DNA from: an uncultured Chitinophaga sp.
GTDB lineage: Bacteria > Bacteroidota > Bacteroidia > Chitinophagales > Chitinophagaceae
Assembly (NCBI RefSeq): GCF_946479755.1
Contig: NZ_CAMLHC010000042.1
Span: forward strand, 1 to 56,901
Direction: 5' to 3'
Length of the DNA stretch: 56,901 nt
Under the pieces are notes generated by a model. It was not told the DNA's origin, made no database searches, and saw only the letters and a list, made by a program, of their open reading frames with translations. Shown here in pieces: positions 8,617 to 17,777 of this stretch. Position numbers and translations under genes: made by a program. How positions within the stretch are numbered: the first letter of the stretch is position 1; each line of letters starts with the position of its first letter.

Positions 8617-8645
8617 TTTGTTTGCGGCGTATGCAAGTATTTTTG
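8617..8645 (+). promoter_or_regulatory. Promoter of the hemACDEFBL operon
   Basis: TTTG at 8617-8620, a 17-bp spacer, then TATTTTTG at 8638-8645: a full Bacteroidota promoter (-33 TTTG, -7 TAnnTTTG). It lies 23 bases before the ATG at 8669, which supports that start and excludes an earlier one near 8618. Confidence 0.75.
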
Positions 8646-8668
8646 CAGCCGGAAGCTTATTCAAAAAC

Positions 8669-9922
8669 ATGCAGGTCAGTCACTCAAAAGAAATAGCAAA
8701 TTTTCATATCGTTGGCATCAACTATAAGAAAACCGACGCTGCTATCAGGGGATTATACGCCATTAATCCGGCCCAATACCAACAACTCCTGGAGCATGCC
8801 AGGACTGTGCAATTAGATGATCTCTTTGTACTCTCCACTTGTAACAGAACAGAAGTTTACGGGTTCGCCAATTCAGCCGGCGACCTGCTGGACCTGTTGT
8901 CCCGCGAGACACACGGTGATCGTGCGCAGCTGGAAGAACTGGCCTATGTCAAATCCGGCGAAGAAGCCATCCGCCACCTGTACCAGGTAGGCACCGGCCT
9001 CGACTCACAGATCCTCGGCGATTATGAGATCATCGGCCAGATACGCAACGCTGCCAAATTCGCGAAGGCACAACAATGCCTCGGCAGCTTCCTCGAAAGG
9101 CTGGTCAACAGCGTATTACAGGTCTCCAAACTGATCAAGACAGAAACCGGCCTTAGCAAAGGCACCGTATCAGTGGCTTTCGCCACCGTGCGCCTGCTGG
9201 AACGCCAATGCCCGGATATCCGCAATAAAAAGATCGTGCTTGTAGGCGTCGGCAAAATAGGCCGTAACACCTGCAAGAACATGATAGAATACCTGGGCGT
9301 GAAAGAGATCACCCTCATCAACCGCACGCTCCAGGTGGCCGCCGATTTTGCCGGCCAGCACGGACTGCGCTACGCACCCTACGAAAACATGGTCCCTGAA
9401 ATGCAGGCCGCCGATGTGGTGCTCGTAGCCTCCAATGCACCGGAACCTACGGTACTGGCATCCCACTTCCATCAGTCCTCCCCTAAACTGATCGTCGACC
9501 TCTCCATCCCGTTCAACGTGGAATCGGCCGTAGGCGACCTGGAACATGTGTCCCTGATCAACGTCGATGAACTGTCTAAAGTACAGGACGAAACCCTGCA
9601 GAACAGGCTGGGTGAAGTGCCCAAAGCCCTCGCCATCATCGAGGAGTATATGGCCGAATTCCTCTACTGGTACAAAATGCGCAAACATGCCGTTGTACTC
9701 AAAGCAGTAAAAGACAAATTACAGGAGATCCACACCCGCGAAATACAACAACAGAAAAACGGCTCCGGCTATAAAGTGGAAGATATGGAACAAGTGTCTT
9801 CCCGTATCATCCAGAAAATGATCAATCTCATGGCAGGCAAGGTCCGCAAGGAAACCGACAAAAGCGACCTGTATATCGCCATGATCAATGATATCTTCGA
9901 AGCAGGCGTCAAGCAGGACTAA
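8669..9922 (+). CDS. hemA: Glutamyl-tRNA reductase
   Basis: First committed enzyme of the C5 route to 5-aminolevulinate: reduces glutamyl-tRNA to glutamate-1-semialdehyde with NADPH. The 417-residue protein has the catalytic cysteine in FVLSTCNRTEVYG (Cys58), the tRNA/substrate region GLDSQILGDYEIIGQI, and the NADPH motif VLVGVGKIGRNTCKNM near residue 195. The C-terminal dimerisation domain is present. The ATG at 8669 is preferred because the promoter box ends at 8645. It opens a seven-gene plus-strand operon and is followed by hemC after 5 bases. The whole set marks the organism as using the C5 pathway, not ALA synthase. Confidence 0.96.
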   Translation: MQVSHSKEIANFHIVGINYKKTDAAIRGLYAINPAQYQQLLEHARTVQLDDLFVLSTCNRTEVYGFANSAGDLLDLLSRETHGDRAQLEELAYVKSGEEAIRHLYQVGTGLDSQILGDYEIIGQIRNAAKFAKAQQCLGSFLERLVNSVLQVSKLIKTETGLSKGTVSVAFATVRLLERQCPDIRNKKIVLVGVGKIGRNTCKNMIEYLGVKEITLINRTLQVAADFAGQHGLRYAPYENMVPEMQAADVVLVASNAPEPTVLASHFHQSSPKLIVDLSIPFNVESAVGDLEHVSLINVDELSKVQDETLQNRLGEVPKALAIIEEYMAEFLYWYKMRKHAVVLKAVKDKLQEIHTREIQQQKNGSGYKVEDMEQVSSRIIQKMINLMAGKVRKETDKSDLYIAMINDIFEAGVKQD

Positions 9923-9927
9923 TCATC

Positions 9928-10848
9928 ATGGACAAAATTATCAGGATAGGCACACGAGAAAGCCAGCTGGCCTTATGGCAGGCACACCAGGTTAACGATC
10001 TGCTCAATGCACAGGGCTATAAAACAACCCTCGTGCCCATCAAAAGCGAAGGCGACATCGACCTCGTAACGCCACTGTACGAAATCGGCGTACAGGGCAT
10101 CTTCACCAAAAGCCTCGACCTGGCGCTGCTCAACAACCGCATCGACATTGCCGTTCACTCTTTCAAAGACGTGCCCACCCAGCTGCCCCAACAGATTGTT
10201 CAGGCAGCCGTGTTAAAACGCGGACCGGTAAAAGACCTGCTGGTATATAAAAACGATACGTCCTTCCTCGATCGGCCGGGCTATGTGGCCAATATCGCCA
10301 CCAGCAGCGTACGCCGCAAGGCACAGTGGCTGCGGAAATATCCGCAACACCAGCTGCACAACCTGCGCGGCAACGTCAACACCCGCCTGCAGAAACTGGC
10401 AGCTGAAAACTGGGACGGCGCCATTTTCGCCGTGGCCGGGCTGGAAAGGATCAACGTACGCCCATCCAACTCCATAGACCTGGACTGGATGCTGCCCGCT
10501 CCCGCACAGGGCGCCGTGGTGGCCGTATGCCGCGAAGACGACACCTTCTGCCGCGAAGCCTGTGCCGCCTTTAACCATGCGGAAACAGCCCTCGCCACTG
10601 CTATTGAACGCGAATTCCTGCGTACCCTGATGGGCGGATGCACCACCCCTATCAGCGCCTACGCCCATATTGATAATAATACCGTACACTTCAGCGGAGA
10701 ACTCTGCAGCCTCGACGGCTCCCGGTTCTTCTCCATCAGCCGCGAAGTGCCCGCAACAGCCGCACAGCACCTCGGCCAGTCCGCCGCGGAAGAAATCATG
10801 GCACAGGGCGGCGCTGAAGTAGTAGCTGAAATCAGAAATGCCAGATAA
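9928..10848 (+). CDS. hemC: Hydroxymethylbilane synthase (porphobilinogen deaminase)
   Basis: Joins four porphobilinogen molecules into hydroxymethylbilane using a covalent dipyrromethane cofactor. The cofactor cysteine is Cys238 in LMGGCTTPISAY. Other family motifs are IRIGTRESQLALWQA at the N-terminus, HSFKDVPTQLP, ATSSVRRKAQW and LRGNVNTRL. At 306 residues it has the usual length. It starts 5 bases after hemA, and its 3' end overlaps hemD by 11 bases, suggesting translational coupling. Confidence 0.96.
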   Translation: MDKIIRIGTRESQLALWQAHQVNDLLNAQGYKTTLVPIKSEGDIDLVTPLYEIGVQGIFTKSLDLALLNNRIDIAVHSFKDVPTQLPQQIVQAAVLKRGPVKDLLVYKNDTSFLDRPGYVANIATSSVRRKAQWLRKYPQHQLHNLRGNVNTRLQKLAAENWDGAIFAVAGLERINVRPSNSIDLDWMLPAPAQGAVVAVCREDDTFCREACAAFNHAETALATAIEREFLRTLMGGCTTPISAYAHIDNNTVHFSGELCSLDGSRFFSISREVPATAAQHLGQSAAEEIMAQGGAEVVAEIRNAR

Positions 10849-11584
10849 TGCCAAATACCGCATACTGTGTACCAGGCCCCTGCCTGGAAACCTGATCGCC
10901 GAAGCCGGCGATCACGATATTGCTGTGGAGGTACAGGACTTTATCCAGATAAAACCTTTGGCCAACAATGAGCTGCTGGGAGAAGAAAATATGACCCGCA
11001 TATTCAGCGACAACACGATACCGATCGTTTTTACCAGCGCACATGCGGCCAATATCTTCCTGAGATATTATCTTCATAGTTCTGATACTTATTATATCAT
11101 CGGCAACCCTGTCTGCTGCATTAACGGCAGCACCAAACAACTTTTACAACAGGAACTGCCACAGAATCCCATCATCGCGGAAGCCTCCTATGGCAAAGAC
11201 CTGGCAACCGCCATCATTACCCTGGGCAATATCCGGGAAGTACATTTTTTCTGTGGCAACCAGCGCCGCGATGAACTGCCGCAAAGCTTACGGGATGCAG
11301 GTATTACGGTCAACGAATACGTGATCTACGAAAATATCCCCACGCCCACCGTGGTGGCCGATGAATACGACGGGATCATGTTCTTCAGCCCCAGTGCGGT
11401 AAAAAGCTATTTTTCCGCCAACAGGCTGCCGCTGAAGACCGTATGTTTTGCCATCGGCCGCACCACCGCCACCCTATTGAGGGAATACACTGATAACAAG
11501 ATCATCATGGCCCCCTTCACCGATGCGGAGTCCATGGTGAAAACAGCTATATTTTACTTTAACAACATTAATTGCTACGAATGA
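10838..11584 (+). CDS. hemD: Uroporphyrinogen-III synthase
   Basis: Cyclises hydroxymethylbilane to uroporphyrinogen III with inversion of ring D. The family is poorly conserved, but the 248-residue length and motifs support it: [12 protein letters not shown] at the start, [20 protein letters not shown] in the middle and [12 protein letters not shown] followed by [12 protein letters not shown]. Position between hemC and hemE strengthens the call. The start overlaps hemC by 11 bases, and the TGA stop overlaps the hemE ATG (ATGA at 11581-11584), so the three genes are likely translationally coupled. Confidence 0.9.
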   Translation: MPDNAKYRILCTRPLPGNLIAEAGDHDIAVEVQDFIQIKPLANNELLGEENMTRIFSDNTIPIVFTSAHAANIFLRYYLHSSDTYYIIGNPVCCINGSTKQLLQQELPQNPIIAEASYGKDLATAIITLGNIREVHFFCGNQRRDELPQSLRDAGITVNEYVIYENIPTPTVVADEYDGIMFFSPSAVKSYFSANRLPLKTVCFAIGRTTATLLREYTDNKIIMAPFTDAESMVKTAIFYFNNINCYE

Positions 11585-12609
11585 GCGCATTGAAGAATGA
11601 TTTATTGCTGAAGGCCCTTAGAGGCGAAACTGTTTCCCGCACGCCCGTATGGATGATGCGTCAGGCAGGCCGCTATTTACCGGATTATATCAAACTGCGT
11701 GATAAATATAGCTTCTTTGAACGCTGCGAAAATCCTGAACTGGCCACTGAAATCACCGTGATGCCGGTAGACCAGGTCGGTGTGGACGCCGCCATCATTT
11801 TCTCCGATATCCTTGTGGTACCGCAGGCGATGGGCATGGAAGTACAGCTGGTGGAAAAAATAGGTCCCCTGCTGCCACAGCCGGTAAAAGGCGCACACGA
11901 TCTTCAACGTTTATGCGTTCCCGATGTACACGAAAGACTGCATTATGTGTTCGATGCCCTGAAGCTCACCAAACAAACCCTCGCCGGCCGTGTGCCGCTG
12001 ATCGGTTTCGCCGGCGCGCCATGGACATTACTCTGCTATATGGTACAGGGCAAAGGCTCCAAAACTTTCGATGAGGCCAAAGCTTTTTGTTACCAGCAAC
12101 CTGCCGTAGCGCATCAGCTGCTGCAGATGATCACCGATACTACCATCGCCTACCTCAAAGCACAGGTAGCCGCCGGTGCAGACACCGTACAGGTATTTGA
12201 TTCCTGGGGCGGCCTGCTCAGCCCGGTGGACTTTGAAACGTTCTCCCTGCAATACATCCGCCAGATCGTGGCGGCGATGAAAGACGTCTGTCCGACCATC
12301 GTCTTTGCCAAAGGCGCCTGGTTTGCGCTGGAAGACATGGCAGCCACCGGCGCCCACGGCCTCGGCATCGACTGGTGCATTAAACCGGAGCTGGCCCGCC
12401 AGTTTGCCGGCAGCAACATCACCCTGCAGGGCAACTTTGACCCGGCCAAACTGCTGGCACCCATCCCTGAAATTGAGAAATCAGTGAAGGAAATGCTGAA
12501 AGGCTTTGGCCGTCAGCGTTATATCGCCAATCTCGGCCACGGCATCCTGCCCAACGTACCGGTAGACCATGCCAAAGCATTTGTTGAAACTGTTAAAGCA
12601 CACGGCTAA
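11581..12609 (+). CDS. hemE: Uroporphyrinogen decarboxylase
   Basis: Decarboxylates the four acetate side chains of uroporphyrinogen III to give coproporphyrinogen III. The signature [17 protein letters not shown] near residue 20, [26 protein letters not shown] and [10 protein letters not shown] are all present; 342 residues is the usual length. The ATG at 11581 is chosen over a TTG three codons earlier because it forms the ATGA overlap with the hemD stop. It is followed after 7 bases by hemF. Confidence 0.96.
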   Translation: MSALKNDLLLKALRGETVSRTPVWMMRQAGRYLPDYIKLRDKYSFFERCENPELATEITVMPVDQVGVDAAIIFSDILVVPQAMGMEVQLVEKIGPLLPQPVKGAHDLQRLCVPDVHERLHYVFDALKLTKQTLAGRVPLIGFAGAPWTLLCYMVQGKGSKTFDEAKAFCYQQPAVAHQLLQMITDTTIAYLKAQVAAGADTVQVFDSWGGLLSPVDFETFSLQYIRQIVAAMKDVCPTIVFAKGAWFALEDMAATGAHGLGIDWCIKPELARQFAGSNITLQGNFDPAKLLAPIPEIEKSVKEMLKGFGRQRYIANLGHGILPNVPVDHAKAFVETVKAHG

Positions 12610-12616
12610 AACAATC

Positions 12617-13543
12617 ATGAGCATCAAAAACGAATTCATCACCTTTATACGGGAACTGCAGGACGAAATATGCAGCGCCTTCGAAAAAACAGATGGCAAA
12701 GCCACCTTCCGGGAAGACCACTGGGAACGTCCCGGCGGCGGCGGCGGCCGCTCCCGCGTGATCGCCGATGGCAACGTGTTTGAAAAAGGCGGCGTCAGCA
12801 CCTCCGTGGTACATGGCGACCTCCCCGAAGTGATGGCGCAGCAGTTTGGCGTGAGCAACAGCAAATTCATGGCTTGCGGCATCTCCCTGGTGATCCATCC
12901 GCTCAACCCGTTCGTGCCCACCGTACATGCCAATTTCCGCTATTTCGAACTGTATGACCAGGACGGACAGCTGAAAGACAGCTGGTTTGGCGGCGGCGCC
13001 GATCTTACGCCGTACTATCTCGAAGAAAAAGATGGCAGCCATTTCCACCGCACTTTCAAAGAAGCCTGTGACCCTTTCGGCACAGACCTCTACCCGAAAT
13101 ACAAAAAACATTGCGATGAATATTTCGTGAATAAACACCGCAATAACGAAGCCCGCGGCATCGGTGGTATCTTTTACGATTACCTCCGTCCCAATGCGGA
13201 AAAAACCGCAGAAGAACTTTTCGCTTTCTCCAAAGCCAACGGTAAAGCTTTCCTCAAGGCCTACCTGCCCCTCGTGGAGAAAACAAAAGACCTCCCTTAT
13301 ACCGAAGCCCACAGAAGCTGGCAGGCGTATAGACGTGGCCGTTACGTGGAATTCAATCTTATTCACGACCGCGGCACTTTGTTCGGATTAAAAACCAATG
13401 GCCGTACAGAGTCCATCCTGATGAGCCTTCCGCCGGTAGCCCGCTGGGAATACGATTTCCATCCCGTCCCCGGAAGCCCGGAAGCACAGCTCACCGAATG
13501 GCTGAAGCCACGTGACTGGATCAATATACAGGACAACAGATGA
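12617..13543 (+). CDS. hemF: Oxygen-dependent coproporphyrinogen III oxidase
   Basis: Uses molecular oxygen to convert coproporphyrinogen III to protoporphyrinogen IX. Motifs of the aerobic HemF family are unmistakable: WERPGGGGGRSRVI, HPLNPFVPTVHANFRYF, WFGGGADLTPYY and GLKTNGRTESILMSLPP. The start is the ATG at 12617 (308 residues); an earlier ATG at 12569 would overlap the end of hemE and adds no conserved sequence. No oxygen-independent HemN is seen in the window, so this locus is geared to aerobic heme synthesis. Confidence 0.96.
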   Translation: MSIKNEFITFIRELQDEICSAFEKTDGKATFREDHWERPGGGGGRSRVIADGNVFEKGGVSTSVVHGDLPEVMAQQFGVSNSKFMACGISLVIHPLNPFVPTVHANFRYFELYDQDGQLKDSWFGGGADLTPYYLEEKDGSHFHRTFKEACDPFGTDLYPKYKKHCDEYFVNKHRNNEARGIGGIFYDYLRPNAEKTAEELFAFSKANGKAFLKAYLPLVEKTKDLPYTEAHRSWQAYRRGRYVEFNLIHDRGTLFGLKTNGRTESILMSLPPVARWEYDFHPVPGSPEAQLTEWLKPRDWINIQDNR

Positions 13544-13588
13544 TCTACACTATCATCTCAAAATAACGAACACAAAAACTTACGTAAG

Positions 13589-14560
13589 ATGATCAGAAGA
13601 AACAGAATCTTAAGAGTATCCCCTGCCATTCGTGCAATGGTAGCAGAAACAATATTGCGGCCGAGCGATTTCATCGCCCCTCTGTTTGTAACTGAAGGAG
13701 AAAATGTGCAGGAAGAGATCAGCTCGATGCCCGGCTATTTCCGGTATTCACTGGACCTCACCATCCGGGAGGCCAAAGAATTATGGAGCCTCGGCATTAA
13801 AAGTGTATTGCTTTTTGTGAAAGCGCCCGATAGCGTGAAAGATAACAAAGGTACCGAAGCGGTGAACCCTGACGGGTTGATGCAGCGGGCCATCCGCGGC
13901 ATCAAAAATGCCGTTCCGGATATGGTAGTGATGACAGACGTGGCGCTGGACCCCTACTCCAGCTACGGCCACGACGGTATCGTGGAAGGCACTGAAATCG
14001 TGAACGACCCTACCGTGGACGTACTGGCCCGTATGAGCCTCAGCCACGCACAGGCCGGCGCTGATTTCGTGGCGCCCAGCGATATGATGGACGGCCGTAT
14101 CCTCGCTATCCGTAATATCCTTGAACAAAACGGATTCGATAAAACAGGTATCATGGCTTACAGCGCCAAATATGCCTCCTGCTTCTACGGTCCTTTCCGC
14201 GATGCGCTGGACTCCGCTCCCGGCTTCGGTGACAAAAAGACCTACCAGATGGACTACGCCAATTCCCGCGAAGCCATCAAGGAAACTCTGATGGACATCG
14301 AAGAAGGCGCCGATATCGTGATGGTAAAGCCGGCTATGGCCTACCTCGATATTATGCGCATCCTTAAAGACCGTACAACCGTTCCCGTTAGCGCCTACCA
14401 TGTCAGCGGCGAATATGCCATGATCAAGGCGGCCGCGCAAAACGGCTGGCTGGACGAGAACAAGGCCATCCTGGAAAGCATGACCAGCATCAAACGCGCC
14501 GGGGCCGACCTGATCGCCACCTATTTCGCGAAAGATGCCGTAAGACTGCTGAATGCTTAA
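13589..14560 (+). CDS. hemB: Porphobilinogen synthase (ALA dehydratase)
   Basis: Condenses two 5-aminolevulinate molecules into porphobilinogen. The two active-site lysines lie in AYSAKYASCFYGPFRDA and DIVMVKPAMAYLDI. The metal-site segment reads DVALDPYSSYGHDG: the three cysteines of zinc enzymes are replaced by Ala and Asp, as in the magnesium/potassium-dependent forms. The protein is 323 residues, the usual length. It is sixth in the plus-strand heme operon, 45 bases after hemF, out of pathway order. Confidence 0.96.
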   Translation: MIRRNRILRVSPAIRAMVAETILRPSDFIAPLFVTEGENVQEEISSMPGYFRYSLDLTIREAKELWSLGIKSVLLFVKAPDSVKDNKGTEAVNPDGLMQRAIRGIKNAVPDMVVMTDVALDPYSSYGHDGIVEGTEIVNDPTVDVLARMSLSHAQAGADFVAPSDMMDGRILAIRNILEQNGFDKTGIMAYSAKYASCFYGPFRDALDSAPGFGDKKTYQMDYANSREAIKETLMDIEEGADIVMVKPAMAYLDIMRILKDRTTVPVSAYHVSGEYAMIKAAAQNGWLDENKAILESMTSIKRAGADLIATYFAKDAVRLLNA

Positions 14561-14619
14561 TTCAGTATCTTGCAAAAGATCTATCTATATAAAATATTTA
14601 AATAAAATAATTTCCTTTC

Positions 14620-15915
14620 ATGTACAGCTACAGCAAAAGTGAAATGTTATTCGGGAAAGCCAAAGAGGTCATCCCCGGCGGCGTAAACTCCCCCGTACGT
14701 GCATTCAAAAGCGTAGGTGGTGTACCGGTGTTCATGCAGCGCGCGCAAGGCGCCTTCATGTATGATGTGGACGGCAACAGTTATATTGATTATATCAATT
14801 CCTGGGGTCCTATGATCCTCGGCCACGCCTATGAACCGGTGGTAAAAGCCATCCAGGAATATGCCGCCTTCTCCACTTCCTTTGGCGCGCCTACAGAACT
14901 GGAAATAAAAATCGCGGAGCTCATCGTGAGCATGGTTCCCAATATCGACATGGTGCGTATGGTGAACTCCGGTACCGAAGCCTGTATGACCGCCATCCGG
15001 CTGGCCCGTGGCTATACCGGCCGCAACAAATTCATCAAGTTTGAAGGCTGCTACCACGGCCATGCAGACGCATTCCTGGTAAGCGCCGGCAGCGGCGTGG
15101 CCACACTGGGCATACAGTCCGTTCCCGGGGTGACCGCCACCGTGGCAGACGATACGCTGACAGCACCTTACAATAACCTTCCGGCCGTAGAACAGCTGAT
15201 CGCGGACCATCCGGAACAGATCGCCGCCATCATCGTAGAACCGGTGGCAGGCAATATGGGCTGTATCCTGCCCCAACCGGGATTCCTGGAAGGGCTGCGC
15301 CAGCTCTGCGATGCCAACGGCATCCTGCTCATTTTTGACGAAGTGATGACAGGCTTCCGCCTTGCCCGCGGCGGCGCACAGGAACTGTTCGGCATCCGTG
15401 CCGACCTGGTGACCTTCGGTAAAATCATTGGCGCCGGTATGCCCGTAGGCGCGGTGGCAGGCCCCAGAACAATTATGGAGCACCTGGCCCCCGCCGGAAA
15501 AGTATACCAGGCAGGCACCCTGAGCGGTAACCCGATCGCCATGATCGCCGGCTACACCCTGCTGCAGACACTGAATGACAACCCCGTTATCTACCAGCAG
15601 CTGCAGGAAAAAGCCGATTACCTGGTGAAAGGCCTCCGGGAAGCCTTCGGCGCCTCCGGCAGCGTGTACCAGATCAACAACCTGGGTTCCATGCTCAGCG
15701 TACACTTTACCGAATATCCGATTATCGACTTCACCAGCGCCTCCGCTGCCAATAACGAATTATTCCGCCGCTTTTTCCATGCCATGCTGGAACGCGGTGT
15801 ATATCTGCCGCCCTCGGCCTTCGAAAGCTGGTTTATGTGCAATGCGCTGACCACGGAAGAACTCGATGCCACCATCCGGGCCGCCAAAGCCGCGATGCAG
15901 GCCATCAAACAATAG
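14620..15915 (+). CDS. hemL: Glutamate-1-semialdehyde 2,1-aminomutase
   Basis: PLP enzyme making 5-aminolevulinate from the HemA product. The PLP lysine is in [19 protein letters not shown]; other family motifs include [17 protein letters not shown] at the start, [24 protein letters not shown] and [12 protein letters not shown]. At 431 residues it is full length. It is the last gene of the heme operon, after a 59-bp AT-rich gap that might hold an extra promoter, and is followed by a hairpin terminator at 15944-15972. HemA and HemL being in one operon fits their shared unstable intermediate. Confidence 0.96.
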   Translation: MYSYSKSEMLFGKAKEVIPGGVNSPVRAFKSVGGVPVFMQRAQGAFMYDVDGNSYIDYINSWGPMILGHAYEPVVKAIQEYAAFSTSFGAPTELEIKIAELIVSMVPNIDMVRMVNSGTEACMTAIRLARGYTGRNKFIKFEGCYHGHADAFLVSAGSGVATLGIQSVPGVTATVADDTLTAPYNNLPAVEQLIADHPEQIAAIIVEPVAGNMGCILPQPGFLEGLRQLCDANGILLIFDEVMTGFRLARGGAQELFGIRADLVTFGKIIGAGMPVGAVAGPRTIMEHLAPAGKVYQAGTLSGNPIAMIAGYTLLQTLNDNPVIYQQLQEKADYLVKGLREAFGASGSVYQINNLGSMLSVHFTEYPIIDFTSASAANNELFRRFFHAMLERGVYLPPSAFESWFMCNALTTEELDATIRAAKAAMQAIKQ

Positions 15916-15943
15916 TTGACGATTTAATGCTATTCAATAGAGA

Positions 15944-15972
15944 AGGGTTGGCGTCGGCCAGCCCTTTTTTAC
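15944..15972 (+). terminator. Rho-independent terminator of the heme operon
   Basis: Hairpin AGGGTTGGC / GCCAGCCCT (one wobble pair) with a short loop, followed by a run of T, 29 bases after the hemL stop. It marks the end of the hemACDEFBL unit. Confidence 0.8.
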
Positions 15973-16036
15973 AAGGTTTAGAAAAAGGTAACATACCGAT
16001 TATCAAATACCAAATAAGCAAATCAAAAAATAAAAT

Positions 16037-16044
16037 TAATTTTG
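16037..16044 (+). promoter_or_regulatory. -7 promoter box of the small exported protein gene
   Basis: TAATTTTG matches TAnnTTTG exactly. No TTTG -33 element is seen at the usual spacing. It lies 39 bases before the ATG at 16084 and overlaps the upstream in-frame TTG, arguing against that codon as the start. Confidence 0.5.
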
Positions 16045-16083
16045 TGCTCCGTGAGCATACCGTCACATATACGAAAACGTTGG

Positions 16084-16479
16084 ATGTTTGTTTGTCTGTT
16101 GTTAATCGCACAGCTAACAGCAAGCGTGCTGCCCTCGCTGGCGGCGCACAAACACCTGTTGTTTGAACAGATCCACCGGCAGGCGGCACTCGAAGATTAT
16201 CTGGAACACCTGGCCTCCAAACTGCCGCCGCACATCGAAGCAGATGACGCCGCAGACGACCGGGAGTGTATTCACACCACCAAACACCGCCGTAAAACAC
16301 GGTATTACCTCAGCGCTTCTTCCCAACAATTCAGTATTGCCACCCGCGTAGGTTATATGGACGACGGTGGTCCGTCCCAATACTGCCTCATCAAAGAGAA
16401 CCTGCCCGGCGAATATGCCCGGCAGAAGGCTTTTTTACCTGCCTACTACAGTTTTCTCTTCCGGTTTACACCGTTCTGA
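16084..16479 (+). CDS. Small exported protein of unknown function
   Basis: A 131-residue protein I do not recognise. From the ATG at 16084 it begins with a hydrophobic stretch (MFVCLLLIAQLTASVLPSLA) that reads as a signal peptide, followed by a charged, histidine-containing region (KHLLFEQIHRQ, ECIHTTKHRRKTRYY) and an aromatic C-terminus (AYYSFLFRFTPF). Earlier in-frame GTG (16051) and TTG (16042) codons exist, but the promoter box at 16037-16044 makes them unlikely. It lies between the heme operon terminator and the RND efflux operon, 145 bp upstream of the latter; a link to either is not shown. A periplasmic location is inferred. Confidence 0.6.
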   Translation: MFVCLLLIAQLTASVLPSLAAHKHLLFEQIHRQAALEDYLEHLASKLPPHIEADDAADDRECIHTTKHRRKTRYYLSASSQQFSIATRVGYMDDGGPSQYCLIKENLPGEYARQKAFLPAYYSFLFRFTPF

Positions 16480-16624
16480 GTACACTTTCCCTTTCGTTTT
16501 TTATTGTTTTCTTTTTTACTTTTTTTAGGGAGATGACAACCATCGCCGCCTTTGACGCGGAATGAGCCTTCCTATGTGTTAGAACTAAACTTCCGGCAAC
16601 CACCGGAACAATACTGTTATATCT

Positions 16625-17743
16625 ATGCGTCAAAATACAGGGATTTACGCATCGCTGCTCGCGTTATTCGTGGCAGGTTGCGTCACCAAAGGAGAAAGTA
16701 CCGGAAATGAGGACCTGAAATCATTACCTGTTACCAGTCTTGTGGTAAAGGACACCATGCTGCATCGTACATATGTTACCGATATACAAGCCGTTCAGAA
16801 TGTGGAAATACGTGCCCGTGTGAGTGGTTTTCTGGATAAAATTTATGTGGATGAAGGACAGGAAGTGAAAAAAGGACAGCTGCTGTTCGGCATCAACGAT
16901 GCGGAATACAGCGCCGAGCTGACCAAAGCCAAGGCAGTCCTCAGTAACATGGTAGCGGAAGCAAAATCAGCTTCCCTGGAGCTGGAACGCGTGAAAATGC
17001 TGGTAGAGAAAAAAGTGATCGCCGCCTCCGAACTGGAAGTGGCCAAAGCCCGTCTGGCTGCTGCACAGGCTAAAATAGACGAAGCCCGTTCCGCCGAAAG
17101 CAACGCCTCCATGCGCCTTTCCTATACCAGCATCCGCGCGCCTTTCGATGGCGTCATCGACCGCATACCGCTGAAAAAAGGAAGCCTGATCAGCGAAGGC
17201 GCCCTGCTGACCACCGTGTCAGACACCCGCGAAGTATACGCTTACTTCAACGTATCCGAAACTGAATATCTCCAATACAGCAAAGCCATCGCCAAAGGTG
17301 ACAACAGCTACAGCCAGGTACATCTCGTACTCGCTGACGGCAGTGATTATCCGAACGTCGGCAAAATCGAAACCATGGAAAGCGAATTTGAGGAAAACAC
17401 CGGCTCCATCGCCTTCAGGGCCCGCTTCTCCAATCCCGCCAAGCTCCTGAAACACGGCGCCAGCGGTAAAGTGCGGCTCACCTCAGAAATCGACAGCGCT
17501 ATCATCATCCCGCAGAAAGCGGTGTTTGAAATGCAGGACAAAAACTATGTCTTCGTAGTAGACGCTTCCAACAAGGTAACGATGCGGAATTTCGTTCCGC
17601 AGGCCCGGTTCTCTCATTTCTACATCGTAAAATCCGGCCTTAAAGCCGGTGACCGCATCGTATGCGAAGGCGTGCGCAACATCCGCGACGGCGTACAGAT
17701 CGCCCCCCGCACGGTGCCGATGGACAGTCTGCTGAGAATATAA
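16625..17743 (+). CDS. RND efflux periplasmic adaptor (MFP) lipoprotein
   Basis: A 372-residue membrane fusion protein linking the RND pump to the outer-membrane channel. The N-terminus has a lipoprotein signal (LALFVAGC). The barrel-sandwich half-motif VEIRARVSGFLDKIYVDEGQEVKKGQLLF is followed by a helical hairpin (about residues 95-150) and the second half-motif IRAPFDGVIDRIPLKKGSLI, then the beta-barrel and membrane-proximal domains. It is first in a three-gene operon and is 34 bases upstream of the pump gene. A weak promoter-like pair (TTTG at 16551, TATGTGTT at 16573, 18-bp spacing) lies upstream. Substrates are unknown; an AcrA/MexA-type drug or toxic-compound role is the family expectation. 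Confidence 0.93.
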   Translation: MRQNTGIYASLLALFVAGCVTKGESTGNEDLKSLPVTSLVVKDTMLHRTYVTDIQAVQNVEIRARVSGFLDKIYVDEGQEVKKGQLLFGINDAEYSAELTKAKAVLSNMVAEAKSASLELERVKMLVEKKVIAASELEVAKARLAAAQAKIDEARSAESNASMRLSYTSIRAPFDGVIDRIPLKKGSLISEGALLTTVSDTREVYAYFNVSETEYLQYSKAIAKGDNSYSQVHLVLADGSDYPNVGKIETMESEFEENTGSIAFRARFSNPAKLLKHGASGKVRLTSEIDSAIIIPQKAVFEMQDKNYVFVVDASNKVTMRNFVPQARFSHFYIVKSGLKAGDRIVCEGVRNIRDGVQIAPRTVPMDSLLRI

Positions 17744-17777
17744 ATCACCCTGCTTATTAGCTGTAAAAGAGAGATCA

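Noticed and set aside
8618..8668. N-terminal extension of HemA
   Set aside because: It lies on the -33/-7 promoter boxes (8617-8645); the ATG at 8669 gives the conserved N-terminus.
14647..15705. Minus-strand open frame of 352 codons inside hemL
   Set aside because: Shadow of a conserved enzyme gene; no start signals or homology.
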